From contig JANTHO010000025.1 of NCBI GenBank assembly GCA_024762335.1, positions 1 through 34,308 of the forward strand: 34,308 nucleotides of DNA, given 5' to 3'. Position numbers and translations under genes: made by a program. The notes under the pieces are model-generated. The model was not told the origin of the DNA and did no database searches. It was given only the letters and a program-made list of their open reading frames with translations. This stretch comes from Acidimicrobiia bacterium (GTDB taxonomy: Bacteria > Actinomycetota > Acidimicrobiia > Spongiisociales > UBA5794). Below, in pieces: positions 7,389-14,920 of the stretch (its first letter is position 1; every line of letters starts with the position of its first letter).

Positions 7389-10049
7389 ATGGATTCTTCG
7401 CTCGCGGCCTTGCGTCGCACCTCGCTCTACGAGTGGCATCAGAGCCACGGAGGCACCCTCGTCGACTTCTCCGGCTGGGAGATGCCCGTCCAATACAAGA
7501 CGGGTCCCATCGCGGAGCACCTCTCAACCCGCAGGACCGCCGGCCTGTTCGATGTGGCCCACATGGGTCGCTACCGGTTCACGGGTCCCAACGCCATCGA
7601 CCAGCTCAGCCACGTGCTGACGAACGACCCCCGGGGTCTCGACCCGGGCGAGGCGCACTACACGTTCATCGGCAACGAGACCGGCGGCGCCGTCGACGAT
7701 GCTTACCTCTATTGCATCGGGGAGGACGATTACCTCCTCGTCGTCAACGCGGGAAATCGTGAAAAGGACTGGGATTGGATTACCGATCACAGCCCCGGCG
7801 GATCGGTCATGGTCGACGTCAGTGACGACTTCGGCATGATCTCCCTCCAGGGTCCGGCCGCAACCGAGATCCTCATCGAGGCGTTCGGTCCGGTGGATCT
7901 CCCGGAGAACAAGCGGAACCAGCTGCGCGTCTCGGATGTCGAGGGACATTCGCTCATCATCGCCCGCACCGGCTACACCGGAGAGTCCTCCGCGTTCGAG
8001 CTGTTCCCCGAAGCCGACTTCACGATCGAGCTGTGGGAGCGGCTCGTCGCCGCCGGGGCCGTACCGAACGGTCTCGCCGCTCGCGATTCGCTCCGTCTCG
8101 AAGCCGGTCTGCCCCTCTACGGCCACGAACTCGGCCCCGACATCGACGGCAACGACATTCCGATCTTCGCCAACTCGCTGGCGACGTTCGGCGTCCGGCG
8201 GGGCGGTGCCGATTTCATCGGACACGAGGATCTCGCCCGTCAGCGCGCCGAATACGAACTCATCAAACGGGACGAGATGACGATCCCGCCCGACGAGCGA
8301 CGCCTCAGCCACCTGGTGCAGCCCATCGCCGTGTTCGACGGCCGCAAGCCGCTTCGTGCCGGCTACGAACTGTTCCTCGACGGAGAACGAGTCGGCTACG
8401 TCACCTCGGGAACCAGCGTGCCGTACGCGTTGTTCGAAGGTGAGGGCATCGAGGCCGTGCCGGGTGAGGAACACGGATTGCGCCCCATCGGACTCGCCCT
8501 CGTCCGATCCGACATCCGGTACCGCTCGGACGTGCCCGTCGTCTTCGAAGTGGTCGACGCTCGCGGCCGGTCGACGCATGCCGAACTCGTGCAGCGCAAC
8601 GTGTGGCCCACGGCGCCGTTCGTGCGCCCGTATCCGGGATTCGAGCCGATCGAACCGGGCCCCGTGCTCGACACGACGGACCTGCCGGCCAAGGCAGACC
8701 GTCTGCGAGCAGACAGCGACGCGAACACCCGCTGGCGCCGCGAGGAGTGCATCAACCTCATCCCGTCCGAACAATGCACGTCACCGTTCGTCGACGATCT
8801 GTGCCGCTCCGACCCGGCCGGACGCTACAACGAGCACAACCGGCTGAAGGCCCTCGGCCCGAATGCCGCCGACGTCCGCTACTACCAGGGAACGGGCTTC
8901 ATCACGGAACGGGAAGAAGAGCTGCGGGCCGCCCTGCGGGCGTTCTTCGGCTGCAGCCAGGTCGAGCCGCGGGTGATCAGCGGACAGATGGCCAACGACT
9001 CCGTCTACGACGCCCTCAAGCAGTTCCGGAACCGGTTCCGGAGCCGCCGCTCCCCCGAACTCCTCCAACGGGTCCTCGTCCACGATCTGAACAAGGGCGG
9101 CCATCTGAGCGCCCAGATCGGTGGAGCCCTCAAGAACTACGTCGCCATGGATCCGCGTACGGAGCGGCCGGCGGTGGAGCACTTCCCGATGCGGGAAGAC
9201 TTGCCGTTCGCCATCGACGTCGAGGCGACGAAGGCGTTGATCGCGAAGACGAATCCGACGCTCATCGTGTTCGGACGTAGCGTCATCATCCACAAGGAAC
9301 CGGTCGCGCCGATCGCGGCGTTCGTCCACGACCACTACGGCGCCGACAATCCGGACCGCCCCCTCATCATGTACGACGGGGCGCATGTGCTCGGTCTGCT
9401 CGGGCCCTACTTCCAGGATCCGCTCGCCGAGGGCGCCGACGTCGTCACCGGATCGACCCACAAGACGTTCTTCGGACCGCAGCGCGGCGTGATCCTGAGC
9501 AACATCGATCCCGGCTCACCGTTCGAGGGATTCTGGCGTCACGTCCAATCGCGCACGTTCCCGGGCCATGTGTCCAACCATCATCTCGGAACGCTGCTCG
9601 GCATGCTCGGCGCAACCTACGAGATGCTCGAGTATCGGGATCAGTACCCGCCGCAAGTGCTCAAGAACGCACGGGCATTCGCCGCCGCCCTCACCGGTGA
9701 GGGCCTCACGATCGAAGGCGATCCGGAGACCGGTTTCACCGACACCCATCAGGTCGTGCTACGAGTTTCGCGGACGCGGGGTGTACGACTCGCCGAGATC
9801 CTCGAGGAGAACAACGTGATCACGAACTCGCAGGCGCTCTACGACGATCCGAGCTTCACCGCGGCCAGCGGAATCCGTATGGGAACATCGGAGATGACCC
9901 GGTATGGGATGGACGAACCCGACTTTGAGGCGCTTGCTGCGCTCATTGCGGAGATCGTTCGTGACGGAGATTCGCAGCCCGAGGGCCGCTGGCGTGATGC
10001 GACCACCGCGTTCCGGAGCCGCTTCCGCGACATGCGCTACACGCTGTAG
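7389..10049 (+). CDS. Fusion protein: aminomethyltransferase (GcvT) domain + SHMT-like PLP domain
   Basis: An unbroken 886-residue frame holds two enzymes. Residues 1 to about 425 are a glycine-cleavage T-protein: LYEWHQSHGGTLVDFSGWEMP, GLFDVAHMG, GGAVDDAYLYCI with the folate-site Asp, and ARDSLRLEAGLPLYGHEL. From about 440 an SHMT-like fold type I enzyme begins (ECINLIPSEQCTSP), with YNEHNRL, YYQGTGF, an HDLNKGGHLSAQIGG block, MYDGAHVLGLLG, and GSTHKTFFGPQRGV with the probable PLP lysine K692. The T domain makes 5,10-methylene-THF from the aminomethyl carrier, and SHMT uses methylene-THF plus glycine to make serine, so the fusion could couple them. No gcvH or gcvP is in the window. The SHMT half differs clearly from the separate GlyA at 11477-12736, so its exact substrate is open. 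Confidence 0.9.
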   Translation: MDSSLAALRRTSLYEWHQSHGGTLVDFSGWEMPVQYKTGPIAEHLSTRRTAGLFDVAHMGRYRFTGPNAIDQLSHVLTNDPRGLDPGEAHYTFIGNETGGAVDDAYLYCIGEDDYLLVVNAGNREKDWDWITDHSPGGSVMVDVSDDFGMISLQGPAATEILIEAFGPVDLPENKRNQLRVSDVEGHSLIIARTGYTGESSAFELFPEADFTIELWERLVAAGAVPNGLAARDSLRLEAGLPLYGHELGPDIDGNDIPIFANSLATFGVRRGGADFIGHEDLARQRAEYELIKRDEMTIPPDERRLSHLVQPIAVFDGRKPLRAGYELFLDGERVGYVTSGTSVPYALFEGEGIEAVPGEEHGLRPIGLALVRSDIRYRSDVPVVFEVVDARGRSTHAELVQRNVWPTAPFVRPYPGFEPIEPGPVLDTTDLPAKADRLRADSDANTRWRREECINLIPSEQCTSPFVDDLCRSDPAGRYNEHNRLKALGPNAADVRYYQGTGFITEREEELRAALRAFFGCSQVEPRVISGQMANDSVYDALKQFRNRFRSRRSPELLQRVLVHDLNKGGHLSAQIGGALKNYVAMDPRTERPAVEHFPMREDLPFAIDVEATKALIAKTNPTLIVFGRSVIIHKEPVAPIAAFVHDHYGADNPDRPLIMYDGAHVLGLLGPYFQDPLAEGADVVTGSTHKTFFGPQRGVILSNIDPGSPFEGFWRHVQSRTFPGHVSNHHLGTLLGMLGATYEMLEYRDQYPPQVLKNARAFAAALTGEGLTIEGDPETGFTDTHQVVLRVSRTRGVRLAEILEENNVITNSQALYDDPSFTAASGIRMGTSEMTRYGMDEPDFEALAALIAEIVRDGDSQPEGRWRDATTAFRSRFRDMRYTL

Positions 10050-10092
10050 ACACACCTGCGATTCCCCGGCGCCACGTCGGCCGGACCCGGCG

Positions 10093-10566
10093 TCACCGGG
10101 CGATCGGGACGAGGACCGCACCGACGAGCGCCACAAGGTCGTCTGAAGCGACCTCGACCTGAAGCCCCCGGCGACCCGCGGAAACGAACACCGTGTCGTA
10201 GCCGGATGCCGAACCGTCCAGGAATACCGGCAGGCGTCGCCGCCGTCCGAATGGGCTGATGCCTCCGATGACATATCCCGTGAGACGCTGAGCATCGGCC
10301 GCGTCCGCCATCGAAGCACGCTTGCCTCCGGCAGCCGCGGCGAGGCGCTTCAGCGACAGCTGTCCCGAGACGGGAACGATCCCGATGACCGGCGTCCCGT
10401 CAACCGTGGCAACGAGCGTCTTGAGGACCCTCCCGGGTTCCACTCCGAGGGCGACCGCGGCCGCTTCACCGTATGACCGGGCATCTTCCGGCACCTCGTA
10501 TGCGTGGAGCGTGAACTCGATGCCGGCCCGTTCGAGCGCCGCAACGGCGGGTGTTCCCTTTGCCAT
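10093..10566 (-). CDS. ybaK: YbaK/EbsC-type Cys-tRNA(Pro) deacylase
   Basis: A 157-residue protein of the YbaK/ProX editing family, which hydrolyses Cys-tRNA(Pro) and related mischarged tRNAs in the cytoplasm. It starts MAKGTPAVAALERAGIEF and carries the features VLKTLVATVDG with the conserved lysine, VPVSGQLSLKRLA, and TGYVIGGISPFG, typical of the family, with FVSAGRRGLQVEV near the end. The ATG at 10566 is chosen because a GATACT box (5 of 6 to TATACT) ends 6 nt upstream; the frame is open to 10809 but that stretch overlaps the divergent gene. It converges on the fusion gene with 43 nt between stops. Confidence 0.9.
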   Translation of the reverse strand: MAKGTPAVAALERAGIEFTLHAYEVPEDARSYGEAAAVALGVEPGRVLKTLVATVDGTPVIGIVPVSGQLSLKRLAAAAGGKRASMADAADAQRLTGYVIGGISPFGRRRRLPVFLDGSASGYDTVFVSAGRRGLQVEVASDDLVALVGAVLVPIAR

Positions 10567-10572
10567 GCCACC

Positions 10573-10607
10573 AGTATCGCCGATCCGGACCATCTCATCG
10601 GTACGAT
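10573..10607. promoter_or_regulatory. Divergent leaderless promoter pair
   Basis: Minus strand: GATACT at 10578-10573 ends 6 nt before the deacylase ATG (10566). Plus strand: TACGAT at 10602-10607 ends 8 nt before the DUF3097 ATG (10616). Only 49 bases separate the two start codons, so the two promoters overlap in their -35 regions and may interfere. Confidence 0.5.
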
Positions 10608-10615
10608 GCTCGACC

Positions 10616-11440
10616 ATGGCGAAGAACGACCGGTGGGCAGACAACGACATCCTCGCGAGTTTCAAGAAACGGGAGTACCCGGTGCTCGAAGTCCGGGAGG
10701 GAATGACGCTCACCCACACCGGCTCACGATTCACCGGCGCCGTCATCGAGTTCGCGCCGGGTGAGCGGCTCGTGTTGAAGGATCGGTTGGGACAGGAGAG
10801 GGCGTTCACGCCGACCGACGGTGCGTTCCTTCACAACAGTGCTCGCGTCGCCCTGCGCGAGCCGGGGCCGGCTCCGAGGACGCCCCTCGGTTTCACCGCC
10901 TCAGGTTCGGTCGATGCCGGTGCGTCGCGAGCCCGCGTGGCGCGAGCGAACCGCATCTGGGTCGAAGGCATCCACGATGCGGAGCTTCTCGAGAAGATCT
11001 GGGGTGACGATCTGCGAGAGGCTGCCATCGTGATCGAGCCGCTCCACGGCGCCGACGATCTGGCCGCGGCCGTCGCCCGCTTCCAGCCGGGCCCGACTCG
11101 CAGACTGGGAGTGCTCCTCGACCACCTCGTCGACGGGTCGAAGGAGACCCGGATCGCTCAGAGTGTGACGAATCCGGCCGTACTCGTACGCGGCCACCCC
11201 TACATCGATATCTGGCAGGCGATCAAGCCATCGACCATCGGGATAGCGGAATGGCCCGATGTCGCACGAGGGCAACCGTGGAAAGAAGGCGTGATCGAGC
11301 GTCTCGGCCTCGACGTCGAACCCGGTCCCTTCTGGGGCAAGGTTCTCGCCTCGGTCACGTCGTATCGGGATGTCGAAACGCCGCTGGTCAATGCCGTGGA
11401 GCAACTCATCGACTTCGTCACTGCCGGCACCGAGGAGTAG
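10616..11440 (+). CDS. DUF3097 family protein
   Basis: A 274-residue protein that I recognise as the actinobacterial DUF3097 family, whose function is not known. The N-terminal third (YPVLEVREGMTLTH, then GAVIEFAPGERLVLKDRLGQERAF) looks like a small beta barrel. The core reads RIWVEGIHDAELLEKIWGDDL (113-133), then IEPLHGADDL and RRLGVLLDHLVDGSKETRIA (162-181). A Glu in VEG(K/I)HDAE followed by an Asp after a hydrophobic strand resembles the layout of TOPRIM domains, which suggests a metal-dependent nucleic-acid role, but this is inference. The start is set by the leaderless promoter; the frame upstream of 10616 overlaps the deacylase gene and is spurious. Confidence 0.85.
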   Translation: MAKNDRWADNDILASFKKREYPVLEVREGMTLTHTGSRFTGAVIEFAPGERLVLKDRLGQERAFTPTDGAFLHNSARVALREPGPAPRTPLGFTASGSVDAGASRARVARANRIWVEGIHDAELLEKIWGDDLREAAIVIEPLHGADDLAAAVARFQPGPTRRLGVLLDHLVDGSKETRIAQSVTNPAVLVRGHPYIDIWQAIKPSTIGIAEWPDVARGQPWKEGVIERLGLDVEPGPFWGKVLASVTSYRDVETPLVNAVEQLIDFVTAGTEE

Positions 11441-11467
11441 CCCGGCCGGCCGCATCCCGTTGCACCA

Positions 11468-11499
11468 CCTTCCCGATCAAACCGGATAGATCGGGAAGG
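11468..11499. terminator. Bidirectional hairpin between DUF3097 and glyA
   Basis: Perfect 11-bp arms ccttcccgatc (11468-11478) and gatcgggaagg (11489-11499) enclose a 10-nt loop. The left arm contains part of the glyA stop codon and the hairpin lies 27 nt past the DUF3097 stop, so it can serve both converging genes. There is no U-tract. Confidence 0.6.
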
Positions 11500-12736
11500 C
11501 CGACACCATCGCCTCGACATCTTCTCGAACGCGCGAAGCGACCGGTTCTGCAACTCCCGTCGCCATCGCTTCGAGAATGTCTGCAATCCACTCCCCGATC
11601 CGGGAGAATTCGTCGACGCCGAAGCCGCGGGCTGTTCCGGCCGATGAGCCGAGCCGGAGCCCGGATGTGACCCTCGGCGATTCGGGGTCGTCCGGCACAC
11701 CGTTCTTGTTGGCGGTCAGGCCGGCACTCTCGAGCACGTCGGAAGCGGCGGCGCCGGTGAGGCCGAGCGGCCGGAGGTCGATGACGAGCAGCGGCGTGTC
11801 GGTTCCGCCCGTGAGCACCGTCACACCGCGATCGACCAAGGTGGCCGCCAAGGCCCTGGCGTTGTCGAGCACGCCCCGGGCATAGGCTTCGAACTCGGGG
11901 GTCATCGCCTCGCGGAACGCAACCGCCTTGGCGGCAACGGCGTTGAGAATCACCGACCCCTGGACACCGGGGAATACCGCCGAGTTCAGCTTCCGGGCGA
12001 GGTCGGTGCGATGGGACAGGATGAATCCACCGCGCACGCCGCGCAGGTTCTTGTAGGTCGTTGCGGTGACGACGTCGGCGATGGGCACCGGATCGGGATG
12101 CACCCCAGCGGCCACGAGACCGGCCCAATGCGCCATGTCGACCAGCAGGATCGCGCCGACTTCGTCGGCGACTGCACGGAACCGCTTGAAGTCGATGGCC
12201 CGGGGGTAGGCAGAGCCGCCGGCGATGATGAGTCTGGGAGAGGTCGCTCGCGCCATCGCGACCATGGCGTCGTAGTCGAGGAACCCGTCTCCGTCGACAC
12301 TGTACGAGACGACGTCGAACCACTTCCCCGAGATGTTCGGAGCCGCCCCGTGGCTGAGATGACCGCCCGCCGACAGATCCATGGACAGGACCGTGTCACC
12401 GGGCTTCAGGAAGGCGAGGAACACGGCGAGGTTGGCCTGCGAACCCGAGTGCGGCTGCACGTTCGCATAGGCGGCTCCGAACAGCTCCTTCGCCCGTTCG
12501 ATCGCGAGCGACTCGACCCGATCGGCGTGCTCGGCACCGCCGTAGTAGCGGCCACCCGGATAGCCCTCCACGGTCTTGTTCACCATGGGCGACCCGAGTG
12601 CCTCCAGCGTCGCCCGGCTCACGAGGTTCTCCGATGCGATCAGTTCGATGCCGTCACGCTGTCGTGCGGTCTCCGCTTCGAGGGCGTCGTAGATCTCCGG
12701 GTCGACATCGGCGAGCCGGTCGGTGAAGTGCTCCAC
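11477..12736 (-). CDS. glyA: Serine hydroxymethyltransferase (divergent active-site motif)
   Basis: A 419-residue PLP enzyme of normal GlyA length that interconverts serine and glycine with THF. Conserved blocks include IELIASENLVS (30-40), EGYPGGRYYGGAEH (57-70), NVQPHSGSQAN (92-102), SMDLSAGGHLSHG (118-130) and DMAHWAGLVAAGVHP. The PLP lysine K229 is present, but the usual THKTLRGPRGG reads TYKNLRGVRGG, and the late TPAVTTRGF-type motif reads SSAGTARGFG. These changes touch residues near the cofactor, so activity or specificity may differ. The GTG at 12736 has GGAG 7 nt upstream. The gene ends in a hairpin shared with DUF3097. It is the second SHMT-like gene within 3 kb. Confidence 0.9.
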   Translation of the reverse strand: MEHFTDRLADVDPEIYDALEAETARQRDGIELIASENLVSRATLEALGSPMVNKTVEGYPGGRYYGGAEHADRVESLAIERAKELFGAAYANVQPHSGSQANLAVFLAFLKPGDTVLSMDLSAGGHLSHGAAPNISGKWFDVVSYSVDGDGFLDYDAMVAMARATSPRLIIAGGSAYPRAIDFKRFRAVADEVGAILLVDMAHWAGLVAAGVHPDPVPIADVVTATTYKNLRGVRGGFILSHRTDLARKLNSAVFPGVQGSVILNAVAAKAVAFREAMTPEFEAYARGVLDNARALAATLVDRGVTVLTGGTDTPLLVIDLRPLGLTGAAASDVLESAGLTANKNGVPDDPESPRVTSGLRLGSSAGTARGFGVDEFSRIGEWIADILEAMATGVAEPVASRVREDVEAMVSAFPIYPV

Positions 12737-12957
12737 AATGATGCTCCGTTGTCTCTCGCCGATCCGTTGTGCTCATGGAACGGACCGACCGTATCGCGGA
12801 TCGTACCAGGGACCCTCAGCGGCCTCTCTTCACTCTCCTCCACCCCCGAGGTTCAATCCGTGGTTTCTCGCAAGCACAGACCCGGTTCCCCGTCTCCCCC
12901 ACCGTCGAGCCTGAATCCACGGGCTCTCAGGCAGAAGAATCGCTCGCCCCTGCGAAC

Positions 12958-13077
12958 CATGTCTCCCCGGAAGCGGAGCGGGCCCACTGGGGAACCCCCC
13001 TGCGTCGTCGCTTCGCTCCTCCGCGTCCCCCCGCCGTGCCGTCGGGGGGACAGGTGAAGGGGACGACAGCCGAGGTT
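12958..13077. repeat. Repeat module R3, copy A
   Basis: About 120 nt beginning ATGTCTCCCCGGAAGCGG and ending near GACAGCCGAGG; it recurs at 32975-33097 with few differences. It contains a perfect 9-bp hairpin, gtccccccg (13025-13033) and cggggggac (13043-13051), with a 9-nt loop. Confidence 0.8.
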
Positions 13078-13127
13078 CCCTCCGTCACCCCACGGGGTGC
13101 AGGACACCCCCTACGGCCTTCTTCATT

Positions 13128-13289
13128 CTCCCCCACCGCCGAGGTGGGGGAGATGCCCGGAGGGCAGAGGGGGCATTTCGGAGGCAGGAAAGCCGGACGG
13201 AACCCGGCTCCAGCTGCGTTCCGGCGGGAGGCCCCCTCTGCGATCGAGCAACAGCTCGATCGCGTCTCCCCCACTGGCGTGGTGGAGAC
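13128..13289. repeat. Nested-hairpin repeat unit R1, copy A
   Basis: Four inverted repeats follow one another. IR1: ctcccccacc / ggtgggggag, 13128-13152, 5-nt loop. IR2: gcagagggggc (13164-13174) / gccccctctgc (13231-13241) around 56 nt. IR3: gcgatcgagc / gctcgatcgc, 13240-13263, 4-nt loop AACA. IR4: gtctcccccac / gtggtggagac, 13264-13289, one mismatch, loop TGGC. The other full copy is at 19930-20091; 32781-32931 lacks half of IR4 and 33128-33174 has only IR1 and the left arm of IR2. Confidence 0.85.
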
Positions 13290-13326
13290 GAAGAACCGTC
13301 CACACCCGCACCGTTTCTGTGAACCC

Positions 13327-13425
13327 CGGCATCGGCAGAAACAGCGATATGCAGCGAGATTCCGCTCAGCCAACGACAAGCGTCCGCGGATCCAGGCTGG
13401 CGTGGTGGGACGAAGAACCGTCCAC
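13327..13425. repeat. Repeat module R4, copy A
   Basis: A module starting CGGCATCGGCAGAAACAGCG, followed by GAGATTCCGCTCA and ending in ACGAAGAACCGTCCAC. Other copies start at 20129, 20252, 33258 and 33380. Confidence 0.75.
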
Positions 13426-13511
13426 TCCCCGGACGTCCGCCTCTGAACCGACAACATGCTCGACGAGCGCTCGCGGGCGGATGACACCGTGCTTGGCGTT
13501 CATCCGGGCGT

Positions 13512-13517
13512 TACCGT
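13512..13517 (+). promoter_or_regulatory. Leaderless-type -10 box (TACCGT)
   Basis: TACCGT ends 7 nt before the ATG at 13525 with no ribosome-binding site between. It favours 13525 over the upstream in-frame ATG at 13456. Confidence 0.45.
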
Positions 13518-13524
13518 GCCGGAC

Positions 13525-14283
13525 ATGGATGTACCGAGAACCCGCCGCAAGCCACCGTCGTTCCGACCCGTAACCGTCCGCTCCGTCGAACCGCTCACGC
13601 CGCGGATGATCAGGATCACCCTCAGCGGATCCTCGCTGGCGGGATTCCCCATACCCGACCCTGCAGCCAGCGTCCGGCTCCTGCTGCCGCGAGACGGCCG
13701 GCTGACGATCCCGGTCTGGAACGGCAACGAGTTCCTGTTCCCCGACGGGTCGAGGCCGACGATCCGCACGTTCACGCCGCGCCGGTTCAACCCGGACGGA
13801 CCAGCACTCGACCTCGACGTCGTACTCCACGGGTCCGGCGCCGTGTCGCGATGGGCGGCAGCGGCCGAACCGGGCGCCGAGGCGGCCATCTCCGGGCCCG
13901 GCAGCGGCTACGCCGTCAATCCGGAGGCGCCGGCGTTTGCCCTCCTCGGCGACGAGACCGCGATCCCGGCGATCTGCCGTCTCCTCGAGGTGTTGCCGGA
14001 GGTCCCGATCGCGGTCCACATCGAGATCGCGACGCTCGAGGCCCGTCTCGACCTGCACCGTGACGTGGAGACGCACTGGCACGTCCTCCCGGACGGCGGC
14101 CACCCCTGCGACACGCTCGTAGAGGCCGGACGAACGATCCGAACCGTCCCCGGCCTTCAGATCTGGGCAGCGGGCGAAGCGGCAGGGATGCAGCGACTCC
14201 GCCGCTACTTCATCACCGATCAACACGTTCCGCGCAGCGACACTTCAATCCGTGGCTACTGGAAGCAACGCCGACCCAGTTGA
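13525..14283 (+). CDS. Siderophore-interacting protein (FAD-binding ferric reductase family)
   Basis: A 252-residue protein of the SIP/ViuB family, cytoplasmic flavoproteins that release iron from ferric siderophores by reduction. The N-terminal FAD-binding barrel contains LTPRMIRITLSG, SVRLLLP and RTFTPRRFNPDGPALDLDVVLHG, where the family has R-x-Y-(T/S). Here the tyrosine position is Phe (RTFTPR). The GPGSGYAV segment and LLGDETAIPAICRLLE (Gly-Asp-Glu-Thr-Ala-Ile-Pro) are hallmarks, and the C-terminus has IWAAGEAAGMQRLRRYF and the usual GYWKQ. No siderophore biosynthesis or uptake gene is adjacent. The start at 13525 rests on the leaderless promoter box; 13456 is possible. Confidence 0.9.
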   Translation: MDVPRTRRKPPSFRPVTVRSVEPLTPRMIRITLSGSSLAGFPIPDPAASVRLLLPRDGRLTIPVWNGNEFLFPDGSRPTIRTFTPRRFNPDGPALDLDVVLHGSGAVSRWAAAAEPGAEAAISGPGSGYAVNPEAPAFALLGDETAIPAICRLLEVLPEVPIAVHIEIATLEARLDLHRDVETHWHVLPDGGHPCDTLVEAGRTIRTVPGLQIWAAGEAAGMQRLRRYFITDQHVPRSDTSIRGYWKQRRPS

Positions 14284-14349
14284 GAAGCACCAATCGGGGT
14301 CAAACCGGCCCCAGCGCCGCGGCCGTCGATTCGGGACGGAGGTCCACGT

Positions 14350-14907
14350 TCATGGCTGAGATGCCTCGGAGTCGGCCGAGTCATCCCGTCGCGAAGCGAC
14401 GTCGACGGATTGGAGCTCCCGCCACAGCTCGATGAGCGCGACGGGCTCCCCCTCCACATCCTCGACCATACGGGCATGTTCCACGAAACCACGGTCTCGA
14501 TAGAAACGGAGCGCTCGGTCGTTGTCGGCCTCGGTCTTGACGACCATCGTGCGGAAGCCCGACTCACGTGCCCACTCGACGGCGGCATCGAGGAGCGGCC
14601 CGCCGATGCCGCGGCCGGTCATGGACTGCAGGACGACGATGCCGGCGAGTTCGATGCGATCCGCTTCGTCGGCTCGCACGGCGGCGAAGCCGACCACCCG
14701 CGCACCGTCCCGGGAGAGGAACATCCGTCGACCGGTTCCGACGACTCGTTCGGCGAGGACGTGCGGCCTCGTGAGTTCATCGATGACGGACTCGTCGGCG
14801 CCAGCCCAGCCGGGAGCGCCGGGGCCCGCCAGGCTCCACGCTTTCCGGAAGAACGCGGCAATCGCCGGGACGTCCGCCTCGGTCGCCTCGCCGACTTCGA
14901 TGCTCAT
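14350..14907 (-). CDS. GNAT-family N-acetyltransferase
   Basis: A 185-residue acetyltransferase starting MSIEVGEATEADVPAIAAFF. The GNAT core is visible: VGFAAVRADEADRIELAGIVVL (strands 3-4), then the acetyl-CoA loop QSMTGRGIGGPLLDAAVEWA with the R/Q-x-x-G-x-G/A pattern, and NDRALRFYRDRGFVEHAR. The substrate is unknown. It starts 13 nt after the stop of the CPBP protease gene and is probably cotranscribed with it, under the TetR-type operator at 15812-15828. The frame extends to 14982 but that part overlaps the protease gene. The C-terminal tail is Ser/Asp-rich. Confidence 0.85.
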   Translation of the reverse strand: MSIEVGEATEADVPAIAAFFRKAWSLAGPGAPGWAGADESVIDELTRPHVLAERVVGTGRRMFLSRDGARVVGFAAVRADEADRIELAGIVVLQSMTGRGIGGPLLDAAVEWARESGFRTMVVKTEADNDRALRFYRDRGFVEHARMVEDVEGEPVALIELWRELQSVDVASRRDDSADSEASQP

Positions 14908-14920
14908 TTCACCTGCCGAT

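Larger units (their letters stand above)
12836..13440. repeat. Intergenic mosaic repeat array A
   Basis: Most of the 788-nt gap between glyA and the siderophore-interacting gene is repeat sequence shared with arrays B (19826-20340) and C (32683-33455). In order: two degenerate copies of a short module around the words TCAATCCGTGG or TGAATCCACGG (12852, 12911), a 120-nt module with a GC hairpin (12958-13077), a 160-nt nested-hairpin unit (13128-13289), and a module around GAAACAGCGATA (13327-13425). The string ACGAAGAACCGTCCAC appears twice (13288 and 13410). The six-frame translations are low-complexity and no credible gene is present. Confidence 0.85.

Noticed and set aside
12836-13440. CRISPR array
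   Set aside because: Repeats are long, of different kinds and irregularly spaced, with internal hairpins; there is no regular repeat-spacer pattern and no cas gene.
14246-14266. Extra copy of the TTCAATCCGTGG module
   Set aside because: It codes for the conserved C-terminal GYWKQ part of the siderophore-interacting protein, so the match is by chance.
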